The notes: generated by a model not told the origin, from the sequence alone. A DNA stretch of 64,000 nucleotides from Halobacillus sp. Marseille-Q1614 (GCF_902809865.1 NZ_CADDWH010000001.1:1302001-1366000); one strand, 5' to 3'. Shown: positions 18,995-27,947, counted from the first letter of the stretch. Numbers and translations: made by a program.

Positions 18995-19036
18995 AAAAAC
19001 CATCTTTGGATCCACCGGGTTCAATGATGGTTTTTT
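18995..19036. terminator. bidirectional terminator between yneR and the HTH gene
   Basis: AAAAACCATC/GATGGTTTTTT stem with a 21-nt loop, giving T runs in both directions. It follows the minus-strand gene at 19096. Confidence 0.6.
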
Positions 19037-19095
19037 AAAACGTCAGAAGACTCTTCGTACAGTTTCGGAAATATTTAGATCAATCATATTCGGCT

Positions 19096-19647
19096 TTATT
19101 CATTCTCTTCTCTTTTAGAAAAGTGCTTGATAAGAGAAATTAAAATTTGTTCTTTGATATCTCGATATTCTGAATCCATTTTTATGCGGCTGCTGCGGAA
19201 AAGAAAAGCATCATGCAAATAAAAAATGCGCGGGTTTGCCTGCCACGAATGTTCAGTAATGAGTTCCCAAAGATAATCTTCAAATTCTATCGGGTGCTGC
19301 TCTTGGGTGATACAAGATTGCAGATCTTTCTTTTTGACTTCAATTGAACCTTCGAACAAATTCTTATGCACAAGTTCCCACCACATTTCAGCTCGCACAA
19401 ATTCCCGGTAGTCTCCTCCTTTCACAATATTTGTTGTATTATTTTTCAACAATGCTGCTTCTGGAACACGCTGCTTAATAAACGCCCATAAATCTGATTC
19501 GTTTATTCTCCATCCTTCTTTCCTGGAAGCTGGAGGAATGCCTTTTAATGTACCATTTCGCAGCCAGCGCCGCAGGCTTTCTTTTTGACTGGTAATCTTA
19601 TAATATTTCAATTTTTTTAGTGCTTGATCGACATTATATTGTATCAT
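19096..19647 (-). CDS. orphan helix-turn-helix protein of unknown function
   Basis: A 183-residue protein I do not recognise. The N-terminus reads like an excisionase/MerR-type winged helix (KITSQKESLRRWLRNGTLKGIPPASRK, then GWRINESDLWAFIKQR, about residues 17-60). The rest, rich in Trp and charged residues, has no known motif. It stands alone and breaks the yneR-yneQ neighbourhood. Its 5' region holds a perfect pair of inverted AAAACAATTG/CAATTGTTTT boxes, suggesting autoregulation. Possibly a leftover of a mobile element or a species-specific regulator. Confidence 0.6.
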   Translation of the reverse strand: MIQYNVDQALKKLKYYKITSQKESLRRWLRNGTLKGIPPASRKEGWRINESDLWAFIKQRVPEAALLKNNTTNIVKGGDYREFVRAEMWWELVHKNLFEGSIEVKKKDLQSCITQEQHPIEFEDYLWELITEHSWQANPRIFYLHDAFLFRSSRIKMDSEYRDIKEQILISLIKHFSKREENE

Positions 19648-19661
19648 TTTATCTCCTTAAC

Positions 19662-19700
19662 AAAACAATTGTTGTAATAAAAATATACATCAATTGTTTT
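19662..19700. promoter_or_regulatory. paired CAATTG operator upstream of the HTH gene
   Basis: AAAACAATTG (19662-19671) and CAATTGTTTT (19691-19700) are perfect inverted copies 19 bp apart. The first is part of the palindrome AACAATTGTT directly before the AAGGAG ribosome site. Candidate self-repression site. Confidence 0.5.
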
Positions 19701-19819
19701 TATATATCAAAACATAATACAACCTGACATCTTCTGTCGGAATAAAAAAATAAAATATAATATTAAATGTCTATTTCACTCTAAAAATAAGGATTAAGAG
19801 AGTTAACATAGTTCACGAA

Positions 19820-19849
19820 AAAAAGACATTGGGTAGATAAAACCCAATG
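19820..19849 (-). terminator. terminator of yneQ
   Basis: GCATTGGGT/ACCCAATG stem followed by TCTTTTTTT on the minus strand. Confidence 0.85.
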
Positions 19850-19901
19850 CCTTAACGAATAAAGGAAAAAGTCATTCTATGCTGTCTTTAAAAGATGAGG
19901 C

Positions 19902-20213
19902 TTATTTTTGTTTACTTAATGAAAAACGGGAAATCTGCTCCCACTGTTCTTCTTTTTTGAGAATTTCATACTGACGATCGCCAAATAAATCAAAGTGAGG
20001 ATGCTCTGGGTCATAGTGGATCCATTCGGCCTTTAGGCCATGCTGAATCCCCCAGTTGATTAACCGGCCAATATCCGCACATCCCACTTTCGTAACAGTA
20101 TCGCAGCCAGGGAAGCGCTCATCAATCCAGTAATGCGTGAGAAAAGCTACTTCCCCAGCCTTTACTGACCTTTTCCATTCTACTAATTCATCTCTTTTAA
20201 TTCCAAAAGCCAT
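19902..20213 (-). CDS. yneQ: conserved hypothetical protein YneQ
   Basis: A 103-residue soluble protein matching the YneQ family in length and position (next to yneP). Conserved features include HYWIDERFPGCDTVTKVGCAD and WIHYDPEHPHFDLFG, rich in Trp, His and Asp, with two cysteines. Function unknown. It starts 3 bp after yneP, at the end of the AAA ATPase-yneP-yneQ operon. Confidence 0.85.
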   Translation of the reverse strand: MAFGIKRDELVEWKRSVKAGEVAFLTHYWIDERFPGCDTVTKVGCADIGRLINWGIQHGLKAEWIHYDPEHPHFDLFGDRQYEILKKEEQWEQISRFSLSKQK

Positions 20214-20216
20214 ATT

Positions 20217-20636
20217 TTATGACTCCATAGCTTTCAGGTAAGCTTCGTGCCACTCAGGGAAGCTCCGCCGGATGGATACAGGGCGGAAACTGTCCTTTTT
20301 CACAATAACATGCTTCGTTTCGCCTTCGACGGCTAATCGTCCATCTCCGTGGACCACTTCATAACCGTACGTTATGCGAAGGCCGTCATAGTCCTTCACC
20401 CAAGTTTTCACCGCTACATCATCTCCGTAGCGGACTGGCTGCTTGTAGCTGGCTTGAGCGTCTACAACTGGTGAAACGACACCTTGCTTTTCTATTTGAT
20501 GATAATGGAATCCTAAGTCTTCGATTAAAGCCGTACGCCCCATCTCAAACCAGATGAGATAATTTGCGTGGTAGACAACCCCCATCATATCGGTTTCCTG
20601 ATAACGTACTTTGACTGGCAGCTCATTGATCAACAT
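20217..20636 (-). CDS. yneP: acyl-CoA thioesterase, YbgC/4HBT family (YneP)
   Basis: A hot-dog fold thioesterase of about 139 residues. The catalytic signature YQETDMMGVVYHANYLIWFEMGR holds the Asp at about residue 14. Such enzymes hydrolyse short acyl-CoA; the substrate is unknown. The ATG at 20636 is chosen because GGGGGG lies seven bases before it and it overlaps the stop of the upstream ATPase gene (TGATG), which indicates translational coupling. Confidence 0.9.
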   Translation of the reverse strand: MLINELPVKVRYQETDMMGVVYHANYLIWFEMGRTALIEDLGFHYHQIEKQGVVSPVVDAQASYKQPVRYGDDVAVKTWVKDYDGLRITYGYEVVHGDGRLAVEGETKHVIVKKDSFRPVSIRRSFPEWHEAYLKAMES

Positions 20637-22894
20637 CAGCGTTCCCCCCGTATATTTTCCCAAGCCTTCTGTATATCACGACTGGTAATTTGGTTTACTT
20701 TTGAGCTTTCTTCTTCTAATAGTCTCATCGACTGATATTGAATGGCTTCGAGGATCAGATTATTAACAAACCTTCCATTCCCCCTTGTATGGTACTGATT
20801 AAACCGCTCGATCAGTGCCCAGTGAGCCTCTTCAACAAGTAAATAATCATAGCGTTCCGCTTCAAATATCGCCATTTCCAACAGTTCATCCGGTGTATAA
20901 TCTGGAAAATGCATATATTTTTTAAAACGGGAAGACAGCCCTGGATTGCTTTCAATCAGCTGTCTCATTTCCTGCTGATAGCCTGCTAATATAACGACAA
21001 GGTTTTCGTTATGCTTCGTCATTTCATCGACGAGTGTTTCAATCGCTTCTTTCCCAAAATCATCTCGTCCGCTTGAACGCAGGGAATAAGCTTCATCGAT
21101 AAACAGTACACCGCCGAGGGCTTCTCTTATTTTCTTTCTCGTTTTAATCGCAGTCTGTCCTACGTATCCGGCGACTAGGTCACTTCTTGACGCGACCACG
21201 ACATGACCTCGCTTAAGCAGGCCGCATTCTTTTAAGATACGTGCATAGATATCAGCCACGGTAGTCTTTCCCGTTCCCGGATTTCCCGAGAATACGGAAT
21301 GAAGCTGAATCGGCACGACAGGAAGACCCTTTTCTTTTCGCTGCTGCTGGGCTTGTACGAAAGAAGAAAGCTTTTTCACCTCTTCTTTGACATCCTGCAG
21401 CCCAATTAAACTGTTAAGCTGCTGGATGGGAGCTGTTTCATTGCGCTTTTCCTCTGACTCAAATTCCAAATCGCGCTGTTCGATCCGCATATGATCGAGC
21501 CAGTGCTTTTCGTTCTCCCAAGTTTCATCTGCTCCTTTTTTAAAGATCGTTTTAAGCACAAGGTTTCGAACGGTCCTCGCATTCCCGAATGTATCATCTA
21601 CCCGCTCTTTTTCAATGAGGACTTCAAGCTGCCTTAACGCTTCGTCTGTGAAGAAAAAGTCATTTTCAATTGCTACGCTTTGGGCAATCTCAAGAAGCTC
21701 ATCCATCTGATAATCCGGAAGCTGAATCATATTTTGTTCAGGAAAACGGCTTCTAAGTCCTGGATTGGCCCAGAGAAACTGCCGCATTTCTTCAGGATAG
21801 CCTGCTAAAATGATTGCAAATTTCCCTCCGTATTCCTTGCTCGTCATCGCGGAGACGAGTGTATCAATTACCGCCTGCCCGTAATCATTTCCTGTCTGCC
21901 CATCTCTTCTTAAACTATAAGCTTCATCTATAAAGAGCACACCGCCGACGGCTTGTTTAATATAGCTCATCGTATTTTCTTCACTTTGACCGACGTAGGA
22001 CCCGACTAAATGAGAACGGTTCACTTCTACTACTTCTTTTGTTTCAAGAATGCCAAGTTCATAATAAATATTGGCAAGCAGCCGGGCAATCGTCGTTTTC
22101 CCTGTTCCAGGGTTTCCTGTTATAATCATGTGCAGCCCGGGTTCATCTACCATCGAAAAACCGTAACTCTTTCGTTGCTGCTGGTATTTTAAGAAATGGT
22201 AATACCGCTGAATATAAGCCTTTACATCATACAGGCCGACCATATCCTGAAAAGACTGAAGCGGGTCATGGCCGCCCTGCTCCTTTAGAAGCGCAGGCAG
22301 CTTGTCATACAGCTCCTGCTGATCGCTCGTAAGCTGTCTGGTTTGTTCATTAACTTCCTTTACGGGAACGTTCACACGGCGGTGCTCAATCGAACTTTGG
22401 GCGTCCTCCAATAACTCTTTTAACTGGCTGAAATGATCATATACCTCTTGATAGAGCTTTAGTCGCCGGCTTACGGCATCCACGGTGCCCGCCAATTCTT
22501 CGTTCCATTGCTGCTGGACTCTATCCACTTCTTCATACAAGGCCTGAACCTTCTTCAGTTTCGCTGAGTTATGGTCGGTTTCATGGAGAATCCAGTGCTC
22601 AAGAGAGATTGACTTTAAAATCGTATATCCACGCAGAAGCTGGAGAGATTCATATAATTCCTGTACGAGTGGATGGCTGGGATGAAGGCTTCTTGCTTCC
22701 TCGATGATCTGATCTGCGATCGCGTCCCGTTTAGGGTGCCGCTTGATCCGGTGAAAAGCGAGTATAACGTAAATGATAGCTTTTTCTTTTGAATTATTAA
22801 ATTCTGCTGTATTTAATAAGCGTAATGCTTCGATTTCTGATAGTGGAGGCCGTTCATCTAAACTCTTCCACTGTTCTAATCTAGATGTATCCAA
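20636..22894 (-). CDS. tandem AAA+ ATPase of the SpoVK/CbbX type
   Basis: A 752-residue protein with a helical N-terminal region (1-210) and two CbbX/SpoVK-like AAA+ modules. Module 1: GNPGTGKTT at 260-268, VLFIDEAYSL near 319. Module 2: GNPGTGKTT at 537-545 and GGVLFIDEAYSLRSSG. The modules resemble the SpoVK encoded at 41001-41915. The function is unknown; CbbX-type ATPases usually remodel protein complexes. It starts at TTG and leads an operon with yneP and yneQ, which is not the B. subtilis arrangement. Confidence 0.88.
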   Translation of the reverse strand: MDTSRLEQWKSLDERPPLSEIEALRLLNTAEFNNSKEKAIIYVILAFHRIKRHPKRDAIADQIIEEARSLHPSHPLVQELYESLQLLRGYTILKSISLEHWILHETDHNSAKLKKVQALYEEVDRVQQQWNEELAGTVDAVSRRLKLYQEVYDHFSQLKELLEDAQSSIEHRRVNVPVKEVNEQTRQLTSDQQELYDKLPALLKEQGGHDPLQSFQDMVGLYDVKAYIQRYYHFLKYQQQRKSYGFSMVDEPGLHMIITGNPGTGKTTIARLLANIYYELGILETKEVVEVNRSHLVGSYVGQSEENTMSYIKQAVGGVLFIDEAYSLRRDGQTGNDYGQAVIDTLVSAMTSKEYGGKFAIILAGYPEEMRQFLWANPGLRSRFPEQNMIQLPDYQMDELLEIAQSVAIENDFFFTDEALRQLEVLIEKERVDDTFGNARTVRNLVLKTIFKKGADETWENEKHWLDHMRIEQRDLEFESEEKRNETAPIQQLNSLIGLQDVKEEVKKLSSFVQAQQQRKEKGLPVVPIQLHSVFSGNPGTGKTTVADIYARILKECGLLKRGHVVVASRSDLVAGYVGQTAIKTRKKIREALGGVLFIDEAYSLRSSGRDDFGKEAIETLVDEMTKHNENLVVILAGYQQEMRQLIESNPGLSSRFKKYMHFPDYTPDELLEMAIFEAERYDYLLVEEAHWALIERFNQYHTRGNGRFVNNLILEAIQYQSMRLLEEESSKVNQITSRDIQKAWENIRGER

Positions 22895-23087
22895 AATATC
22901 CCGTCCCTTCTTTCATCGTACTATTTTATCATAAACCGTACGGGATGTAGATGAAGTTGTTTGGTCAGACTTCGCTAACTTTTCACTATTAATTAGAGAG
23001 GGGGAATCTTCTTTATATTAACCACCTGAACTATGAAGCTGCCTCGCTTTAAGACTTGCCCGCTCATCTTTCTATGAAAATACACTT

Positions 23088-23121
23088 AAAAAAGCCGTTC
23101 CCTGGTAGAGGAACGGCTTTT
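23088..23121 (-). terminator. terminator of tlp
   Basis: AAAAGCCGTTCC/GGAACGGCTTTT 12-bp stem, T run on the minus strand. Confidence 0.93.
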
Positions 23122-23123
23122 GT

Positions 23124-23348
23124 TTAGTCCTGCTGGTTTCTGGCTTCGTCTTTGATTTCCTGGCGCATCGCTTCAATTGATTCTTCTCTTTTTCTATTCT
23201 TTCGTTCAATGTCGGCACGGTCTTTTTCATTGGCGAATTCAAGATTTTCGTGTGTCGCTTCAATGTTTTCGATCGTGTTTTGAACGGCTTCCTGTAAACG
23301 CTCGACGTTATCCCCGCGATTATCTGGATTAGGCTTTCTTTGATCCAT
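23124..23348 (-). CDS. tlp: small acid-soluble spore protein Tlp
   Basis: A 74-residue, highly charged protein of the Tlp family, made in the forespore. The family motif PNPDNRGDNVERLQEAVQNT, IENIEATHENLEFA and KNRKREESIEAMRQEI are all visible. It has no cysteine; the name thioredoxin-like is historical. A forespore sigma-G-type promoter lies upstream. Gene order next to yneN/citB on one side and yneP on the other agrees with B. subtilis. Confidence 0.95.
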   Translation of the reverse strand: MDQRKPNPDNRGDNVERLQEAVQNTIENIEATHENLEFANEKDRADIERKNRKREESIEAMRQEIKDEARNQQD

Positions 23349-23380
23349 TACAATCCCTCCTAAATATCTGCATACAAGAT

Positions 23381-23411
23381 TAGGATGTGATGGTATCCCT
23401 TTCTCTATTCA
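23381..23411 (-). promoter_or_regulatory. sigma-G-type promoter of tlp
   Basis: Minus-strand -35 TGAATA (23406-23411), 18-bp spacer, -10 CATCCTA (23381-23387). The forespore sigma-G consensus is close to TGAATA and CATACTA. Confidence 0.65.
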
Positions 23412-23438
23412 TAAGTCACCTTTTAACAATAACTCCAT

Positions 23439-23472
23439 AAAAAAATCCCTTCGCTCAGGAAGGAATTTTTTT
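23439..23472 (-). terminator. terminator overlapping the fbpB-like gene end
   Basis: AATTCCTTC/GAAGGGATT stem with a T run on the minus strand; its 5' arm is the last codons of the gene. Confidence 0.75.
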
Positions 23473-23598
23473 AATCCGCTCATGATGTCTTTGATCGATA
23501 CGTTCATCAATCTGCTCCATAAGTTTTTGATCCTGCATAATCTGCTCAATATTTTGCTGCACTCGTTCCTGGAAGCTGACTTTATGGTTATTACGCAT
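23455..23598 (-). CDS. FbpB-like small basic protein (47 aa)
   Basis: A 47-residue gene. It begins MRNNHKVSFQERVQQNIEQI and continues with MQDQKLMEQIDERIDQRHHE, then RIKKIPS. The pattern MRxxxxxSFxExVxxNxxxxxxDxxxMxxIxxRIxxRH matches the Fur-regulated basic protein FbpB family. In B. subtilis FbpB acts with the small RNA FsrA in the iron-sparing response that lowers iron-rich proteins, including aconitase. GGAGGAG precedes the ATG. It lies between tlp and yneN, where B. subtilis has sspN, and 0.9 kb downstream of citB. A partial Fur-box-like ATAATTATT lies upstream. Confidence 0.7.
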   Translation of the reverse strand: MRNNHKVSFQERVQQNIEQIMQDQKLMEQIDERIDQRHHERIKKIPS

Positions 23599-23653
23599 AG
23601 GAAACTCCTCCTTTTATGAATAAAGGATTTCCAATTGTGTGAATAATTATACT

Positions 23654-24247
23654 TTATTTCAAAGCCTCTTTCATTTCAACCATAAAATCATATGTCATCG
23701 GTCCCACTTTATGCGGCTGCTGGATCCTGCCGTCCGTACCGATAAAGTACGTGGTCGGAATGGAGATTACGTGGTAAGCATCATTTGCTTCAAGCTGATA
23801 ATCCATCCAGACATCAAAGGTATATTTGTTATTAGTGACATATTTATATACATCTTCAGGCTCATTTTCACTGCCTGTTACATTAACAGCGATTATTTCA
23901 ACCTCATCGCCGTATTCTTTGTGAAACTTCTCCATTTCCGGCATTTCTTCTTTACAAGGCGGACACCATGTGGCCCAGAAGTTTAAAATTACTTTTTTTC
24001 CTCTAAGATCAGAGAGCTTCGCCGTCTCACCTTCCATGGTCTCTAGCTCCACATCCGGTGCTCGATCTCCTATAGTCAGTCCTTCTTCAGCATTTGGAGG
24101 AGTAATAGCGGTGCCCTCCTGATCAGGGTTGCCGGAGACGTTATATTCCGGCAGTTTATCCGATGTTTCTTCTTTGGGTTTTACTTCCCACACAATAAGC
24201 CCGATAAGTACAAGCAGCACTAAAGCTGCCGATATTTGTTTGATCAA
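23654..24247 (-). CDS. yneN: thiol-disulfide oxidoreductase, ResA/TlpA family (YneN)
   Basis: A 197-residue extracytoplasmic thioredoxin-like protein. One N-terminal membrane anchor (ALVLLVLIGLIVWEV, about 8-22), a polar linker, then the thioredoxin fold with FWATWCPPCKEEMPEM (CPPC about residue 95). ResA/YneN proteins reduce disulfides outside the membrane, for example during cytochrome c maturation or sporulation. The ccd genes lie 5 kb away. Confidence 0.93.
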   Translation of the reverse strand: MIKQISAALVLLVLIGLIVWEVKPKEETSDKLPEYNVSGNPDQEGTAITPPNAEEGLTIGDRAPDVELETMEGETAKLSDLRGKKVILNFWATWCPPCKEEMPEMEKFHKEYGDEVEIIAVNVTGSENEPEDVYKYVTNNKYTFDVWMDYQLEANDAYHVISIPTTYFIGTDGRIQQPHKVGPMTYDFMVEMKEALK

Positions 24248-24410
24248 TTATGTTCATCCTTTACTGGCTGTTTTATCTACTTCGGGACAGCCCATACCTA
24301 TACCTATACAAATAAATTAAAAGATATGATAAGCTTTCCCCTTCTCTTTAGAGTAGCCGGCTCTTTTTATGATGTAAAGGTTAATTAATGAAAGTTCGTA
24401 CAAATGTAAG

Positions 24411-24441
24411 AAACCTGCTGTCCTTAGAAAGAACAGCAGGT
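24411..24441 (-). terminator. terminator of citB
   Basis: ACCTGCTGT/ACAGCAGGT stem followed by TTTCTT on the minus strand. Confidence 0.85.
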
Positions 24442-24455
24442 CTCAAAAAGCTTTA

Positions 24456-27164
24456 TTAATTTGTCAGCTTATTACGAAGTACCATGCGAAGGATACCGCC
24501 GTGACGATAGTAATCAACTTCAACTTCACTATCAAAACGAGCGATAACTTCAAATTCCTTCTTCGTTCCATCTTCAGCTGTAGCCGTTACTTTTACCAAA
24601 TCATGAGGCTTCACAGACTCATCAATTTGAACGTCAAGAGCTTCGCGGCCAGTTAAACCAAGAGATTCGATTGTATCTCCTTCTTTAAACTGAAGCGGAA
24701 GAACACCCATCATGACAAGGTTTGAACGGTGGATACGCTCGAAACTTTGGGCGATAACTGTTTTAATCCCAAGAAGGTCAGTACCTTTTGCTGCCCAGTC
24801 ACGGGAGCTTCCCATTCCGTAATCATCACCGGCAATGACAGCAAGCGGAGTGTTATCCTCTTTATACTTCATAGCAGCTGTATAAATAGGCATCACTTCT
24901 TCTGTCGGCCAGTAAGTTGTATATCCGCCTTCAGTACCCTGGGCTAACTGGTTACGAATACGGATATTGGCGAAAGTACCTCTCATCATAACTTCGTGGT
25001 TACCACGGCGGGAACCGTAAGAGTTAAAGTTACGCGGAGATACGTTATTAGCTTGCAGGTATTCACCAGCAGGCATATCTTTAGGAATCGCACCAGCTGG
25101 GGAAATGTGGTCTGTTGTTATAGAATCCCCGAACTTACCAATCACGCGCATTCCGTTAAGCGGCTTAACGGTTTCCGGATCCGGCGATAACCCTTCGAAG
25201 AATGGAGGGTTTTGAATATATGTGGAATCTTCGTTCCAGTCATATAAAGGTTCGTCTGTTGTATCGATTTCATTCCACTTCTCATTGGAATTAAATACGT
25301 TTTCATACTCTTTACGGAAGATTTCCGGCGTGACCACGCGAGCCACTTCTTGCTTAATCTCTTCCTGTGTCGGCCAGATGTCCTCAAAGTAAACAGGTTT
25401 TCCATCTGTGTTTGTCCCGACAGGATCTTTCTTAAGATCAATATCAACCGTCCCTGCAAGTGCGTAAGCAACAACAAGCGGCGGAGAAGCTAAGTAGTTG
25501 GCCTTCACAAGCGGGTGAATACGGCCTTCAAAGTTACGGTTACCAGAAAGTACAGATGATGCTGTTAAGTCGCTGTCAGCAATTGCTTTCTCGATTTCCG
25601 GAAGCAGCGGACCGGAGTTCCCGATACAAGTTGTACAGCCATAACCTACAAGGTTAAATCCAAGCTTATCTAAATAAGTATTAAGGCCGGAATCCTCAAG
25701 GTAGCGTGTTACAACCTTAGAACCTGGAGCTAAAGAAGTCTTCACGTAATCAGGCACATCAAGACCTAATTCTACCGCTTTTTTAGCGACAAGACCTGCA
25801 CCTAACATTACGTGTGGGTTAGAAGTGTTCGTACAAGAAGTAATGGCGGCGATAGCAAGCGCACCAGTCTTCATCACGGACTTTTTGCCGTTAGCGAATT
25901 CAACTTCTACTTCTTTATCGAATTCTTTCTTATCAAGGCCAAAGCCGTGGTTTCCAGCTGGTCCAGTGATCGCCTTTTCAAAGGATTCCTTCATTTTAGA
26001 TAGAGGAATTAAATCCTGCGGACGCTTAGGTCCAGATAGGTTCGGTTCAAGATCATCAAGTTCAATTTCAACAAGCTTAGTGAACTCAGGATCTTCAAGG
26101 GATGGATCATACCAAAGATTGTTCTCTTTACAGTATTTCTCAACAAGCTGAATGTGATCTTCACTGCGTCCTGTCAGGCGCAGGTACTCAAGGGATTCTC
26201 CATCGACTGGGAAGAAACCGCAAGTTGCCCCGTATTCAGGAGCCATGTTAGAAATCGTCGCACGATCAGCAAGCGGCATTTCCTGAAGTCCAGGTCCGAA
26301 GAATTCAACAAACTTCCCTACAACATTTTGTTCTCTCAGCTTTTGAGTAACTTTTAAAGCTAAGTCAGTAGCTGTTGTGCCCTGCGGGAAGCTTCCGTTT
26401 AATTTAACACCAATTACTTCAGGTGCCGGGAAATAGGAAGGCTGGCCTAACATGCCTGCTTCTGCTTCAATTCCTCCAACACCCCAGCCTAATATACCAA
26501 GGCCGTTGATCATCGTCGTATGTGAGTCAGTACCTACAAGGGTGTCAGGATAAGTATCATAATTTCCTTCGTCATTCTCAACAGAGTGAACGACGTTTGC
26601 AATGTATTCAAGGTTTACCTGGTGCACAATACCTGTAGCTGGCGGAACCGCACGGTAGTTATCAAATGCTTTCTGTGCCCAGTGAAGGAACTCGTAGCGC
26701 TCCTGGTTACGTTCAAATTCAAGCTCCATGTTAATATTCAGTGAATCCGGTGTTCCGTACTTATCAACCTGAACAGAGTGGTCGATAACAAGATCAACCG
26801 GTACTTCAGGATTGATTTTTTCCGGACTTCCCCCAAGATCTACCATTGCCTTTCTTAGTGAAGCAAGGTCTACAACCGCTGGAACCCCAGTGAAATCCTG
26901 CAAAATTACACGAGAAGGTTTAAATGGAACATCTTCTCTTTTAGAATTACCAGTTCCCCAGTTTGCTAGACTCTCTACATGTTCGTCTTTGATAACTCGT
27001 CCATCATGCTGACGAATCAGAGATTCAAGCAAGATTCGGATAGAGAAAGGCAGGCGGGAAATCTTACCATGTCCTGCATCTTCTAAGGCTTTTAAATCGT
27101 AATAGTTGTACGTCTGGCCATTTAGGTCAAACTGTTTGCGTGCATTAAATGCATTGCTAGCCAT
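24456..27164 (-). CDS. citB: aconitate hydratase (aconitase A)
   Basis: TCA-cycle enzyme that interconverts citrate and isocitrate with a 4Fe-4S cluster; in Bacillus the apo form also binds RNA at iron-responsive elements. 902 residues. The cluster cysteines are in [13 protein letters not shown] and [13 protein letters not shown]. Also visible are [28 protein letters not shown] and the swivelling C-terminal domain [17 protein letters not shown]. The ATG at 27164 has AAAGGA close by; a longer reading to 27230 adds a non-conserved tail. Own promoter and operator upstream. Confidence 0.97.
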   Translation of the reverse strand: MASNAFNARKQFDLNGQTYNYYDLKALEDAGHGKISRLPFSIRILLESLIRQHDGRVIKDEHVESLANWGTGNSKREDVPFKPSRVILQDFTGVPAVVDLASLRKAMVDLGGSPEKINPEVPVDLVIDHSVQVDKYGTPDSLNINMELEFERNQERYEFLHWAQKAFDNYRAVPPATGIVHQVNLEYIANVVHSVENDEGNYDTYPDTLVGTDSHTTMINGLGILGWGVGGIEAEAGMLGQPSYFPAPEVIGVKLNGSFPQGTTATDLALKVTQKLREQNVVGKFVEFFGPGLQEMPLADRATISNMAPEYGATCGFFPVDGESLEYLRLTGRSEDHIQLVEKYCKENNLWYDPSLEDPEFTKLVEIELDDLEPNLSGPKRPQDLIPLSKMKESFEKAITGPAGNHGFGLDKKEFDKEVEVEFANGKKSVMKTGALAIAAITSCTNTSNPHVMLGAGLVAKKAVELGLDVPDYVKTSLAPGSKVVTRYLEDSGLNTYLDKLGFNLVGYGCTTCIGNSGPLLPEIEKAIADSDLTASSVLSGNRNFEGRIHPLVKANYLASPPLVVAYALAGTVDIDLKKDPVGTNTDGKPVYFEDIWPTQEEIKQEVARVVTPEIFRKEYENVFNSNEKWNEIDTTDEPLYDWNEDSTYIQNPPFFEGLSPDPETVKPLNGMRVIGKFGDSITTDHISPAGAIPKDMPAGEYLQANNVSPRNFNSYGSRRGNHEVMMRGTFANIRIRNQLAQGTEGGYTTYWPTEEVMPIYTAAMKYKEDNTPLAVIAGDDYGMGSSRDWAAKGTDLLGIKTVIAQSFERIHRSNLVMMGVLPLQFKEGDTIESLGLTGREALDVQIDESVKPHDLVKVTATAEDGTKKEFEVIARFDSEVEVDYYRHGGILRMVLRNKLTN

Positions 27165-27277
27165 ATTTCCTTTTACCCCCTCATCAAAATTAAAATGGCG
27201 ATGCCTCTTAACGGCTTCCCCATTCCCCAATGGTTCATTTGCTTTCTTTCAACAAGTCCACAAATTATGCACCCTTT

Positions 27278-27306
27278 ATTGTATATGAAAACGATTCATT
27301 AGTAAA
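27278..27306 (-). promoter_or_regulatory. citB promoter with cre-like spacer
   Basis: Minus-strand -35 TTTACT (27301-27306), 17-bp spacer, -10 TACAAT (27278-27283). The spacer holds TGAATCGTTTTCA, a cre-like dyad one base shorter than the usual CcpA site. Confidence 0.6.
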
Positions 27307-27328
27307 ATATTTAAGCAATATTTTTTGT

Positions 27329-27353
27329 ATTTCGACAGTTTAACTGTTGAAAT
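27329..27353. promoter_or_regulatory. 25-bp palindrome upstream of the citB promoter
   Basis: Arms ATTTCGACAGTT and AACTGTTGAAAT around a central T; 11 of 12 pairs match. Its centre lies about 70 bp upstream of the expected citB transcription start, close to where B. subtilis CcpC binds its dyad (about -66). Identity of the binding protein is inferred. It also lies 22 bp upstream of the divergent yneK -35. Confidence 0.6.
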
Positions 27354-27374
27354 TTGCCGAGTGTCAGATCGTTC

Positions 27375-27403
27375 TTGTCATTCATATCGGAACCTCTTAT
27401 AAT
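27375..27403 (+). promoter_or_regulatory. yneK promoter
   Basis: -35 TTGTCA (27375-27380), 17-bp spacer, -10 TATAAT (27398-27403): a near-consensus vegetative promoter 35 bp before the gene. Confidence 0.8.
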
Positions 27404-27438
27404 GAAAACAGAGAACGCACAAGGAAAAGAGTGATTAT

Positions 27439-27867
27439 ATGTCAGGCGGCTTTGCGCTATTTATCATTGGATGGATAGTAATCATGATCACCTTAATGGC
27501 CATCGGCGGCTTCTTTATGTTCCGTAAATTTCTTAAAAGGATGCCGAAAGAAGATGGACGGTCTGCTATTGATTGGGAAGAATATTATATTGAGAAAACC
27601 TTGCACATGTGGAAGCCTGAGCAAAAGGAATTACTAGAAGAGCTTGTTTCACCTGTTCCAGAGCTGTTTCGTGATGTGGCTAAACAAAAAATTGCAGGGC
27701 GGATTGGACAGGTAGCCTTAGAACAAAAAAGCTCAAAAATAACCGAAGAGATTATTATAGAAGGCTATATTTTAGCTACGCCTAAACGAGATCATAAATT
27801 TCTTATTAAGAAGCTCGAAGAAAAGCAAATTGATATAACGCCCTATCAGCCATTATTTGACCGATAA
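27439..27867 (+). CDS. yneK: DUF2621 membrane-anchored protein YneK
   Basis: A 142-residue protein. One N-terminal membrane helix (FALFIIGWIVIMITLMAIGGF, about 5-25) is followed by a charged soluble domain: MPKEDGRSAIDWEEYYIEKT, then EELVSPVPELFRDVAKQKIAG. This matches the YneK/DUF2621 family, of unknown function. Divergent from citB and next to the ccd genes, as in B. subtilis, although cotM, sspP and sspO, which lie there in B. subtilis, are missing. Confidence 0.88.
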   Translation: MSGGFALFIIGWIVIMITLMAIGGFFMFRKFLKRMPKEDGRSAIDWEEYYIEKTLHMWKPEQKELLEELVSPVPELFRDVAKQKIAGRIGQVALEQKSSKITEEIIIEGYILATPKRDHKFLIKKLEEKQIDITPYQPLFDR

Positions 27868-27888
27868 TAATCTATTAAACACTCACCA

Positions 27889-27927
27889 GCTTGTAGAGAA
27901 TCCTCAGGTTTTTCTACAAGTTTTTTT
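27889..27927 (+). terminator. terminator of yneK
   Basis: CTTGTAGA/TCTACAAG stem followed by seven T. Confidence 0.85.
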
Positions 27928-27947
27928 ATACTTTTTCATACCACTCG

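Noticed and set aside
18920-19036. Possible riboswitch or T-box (structured leader plus terminator)
   Set aside because: No gene follows on the plus strand, no T-box or known riboswitch core is visible, and the sequence fits a repeat relic plus terminator.
18897-19118. Plus-strand 73-codon frame after yneR
   Set aside because: Covers a repeat relic and a terminator; no ribosome site.
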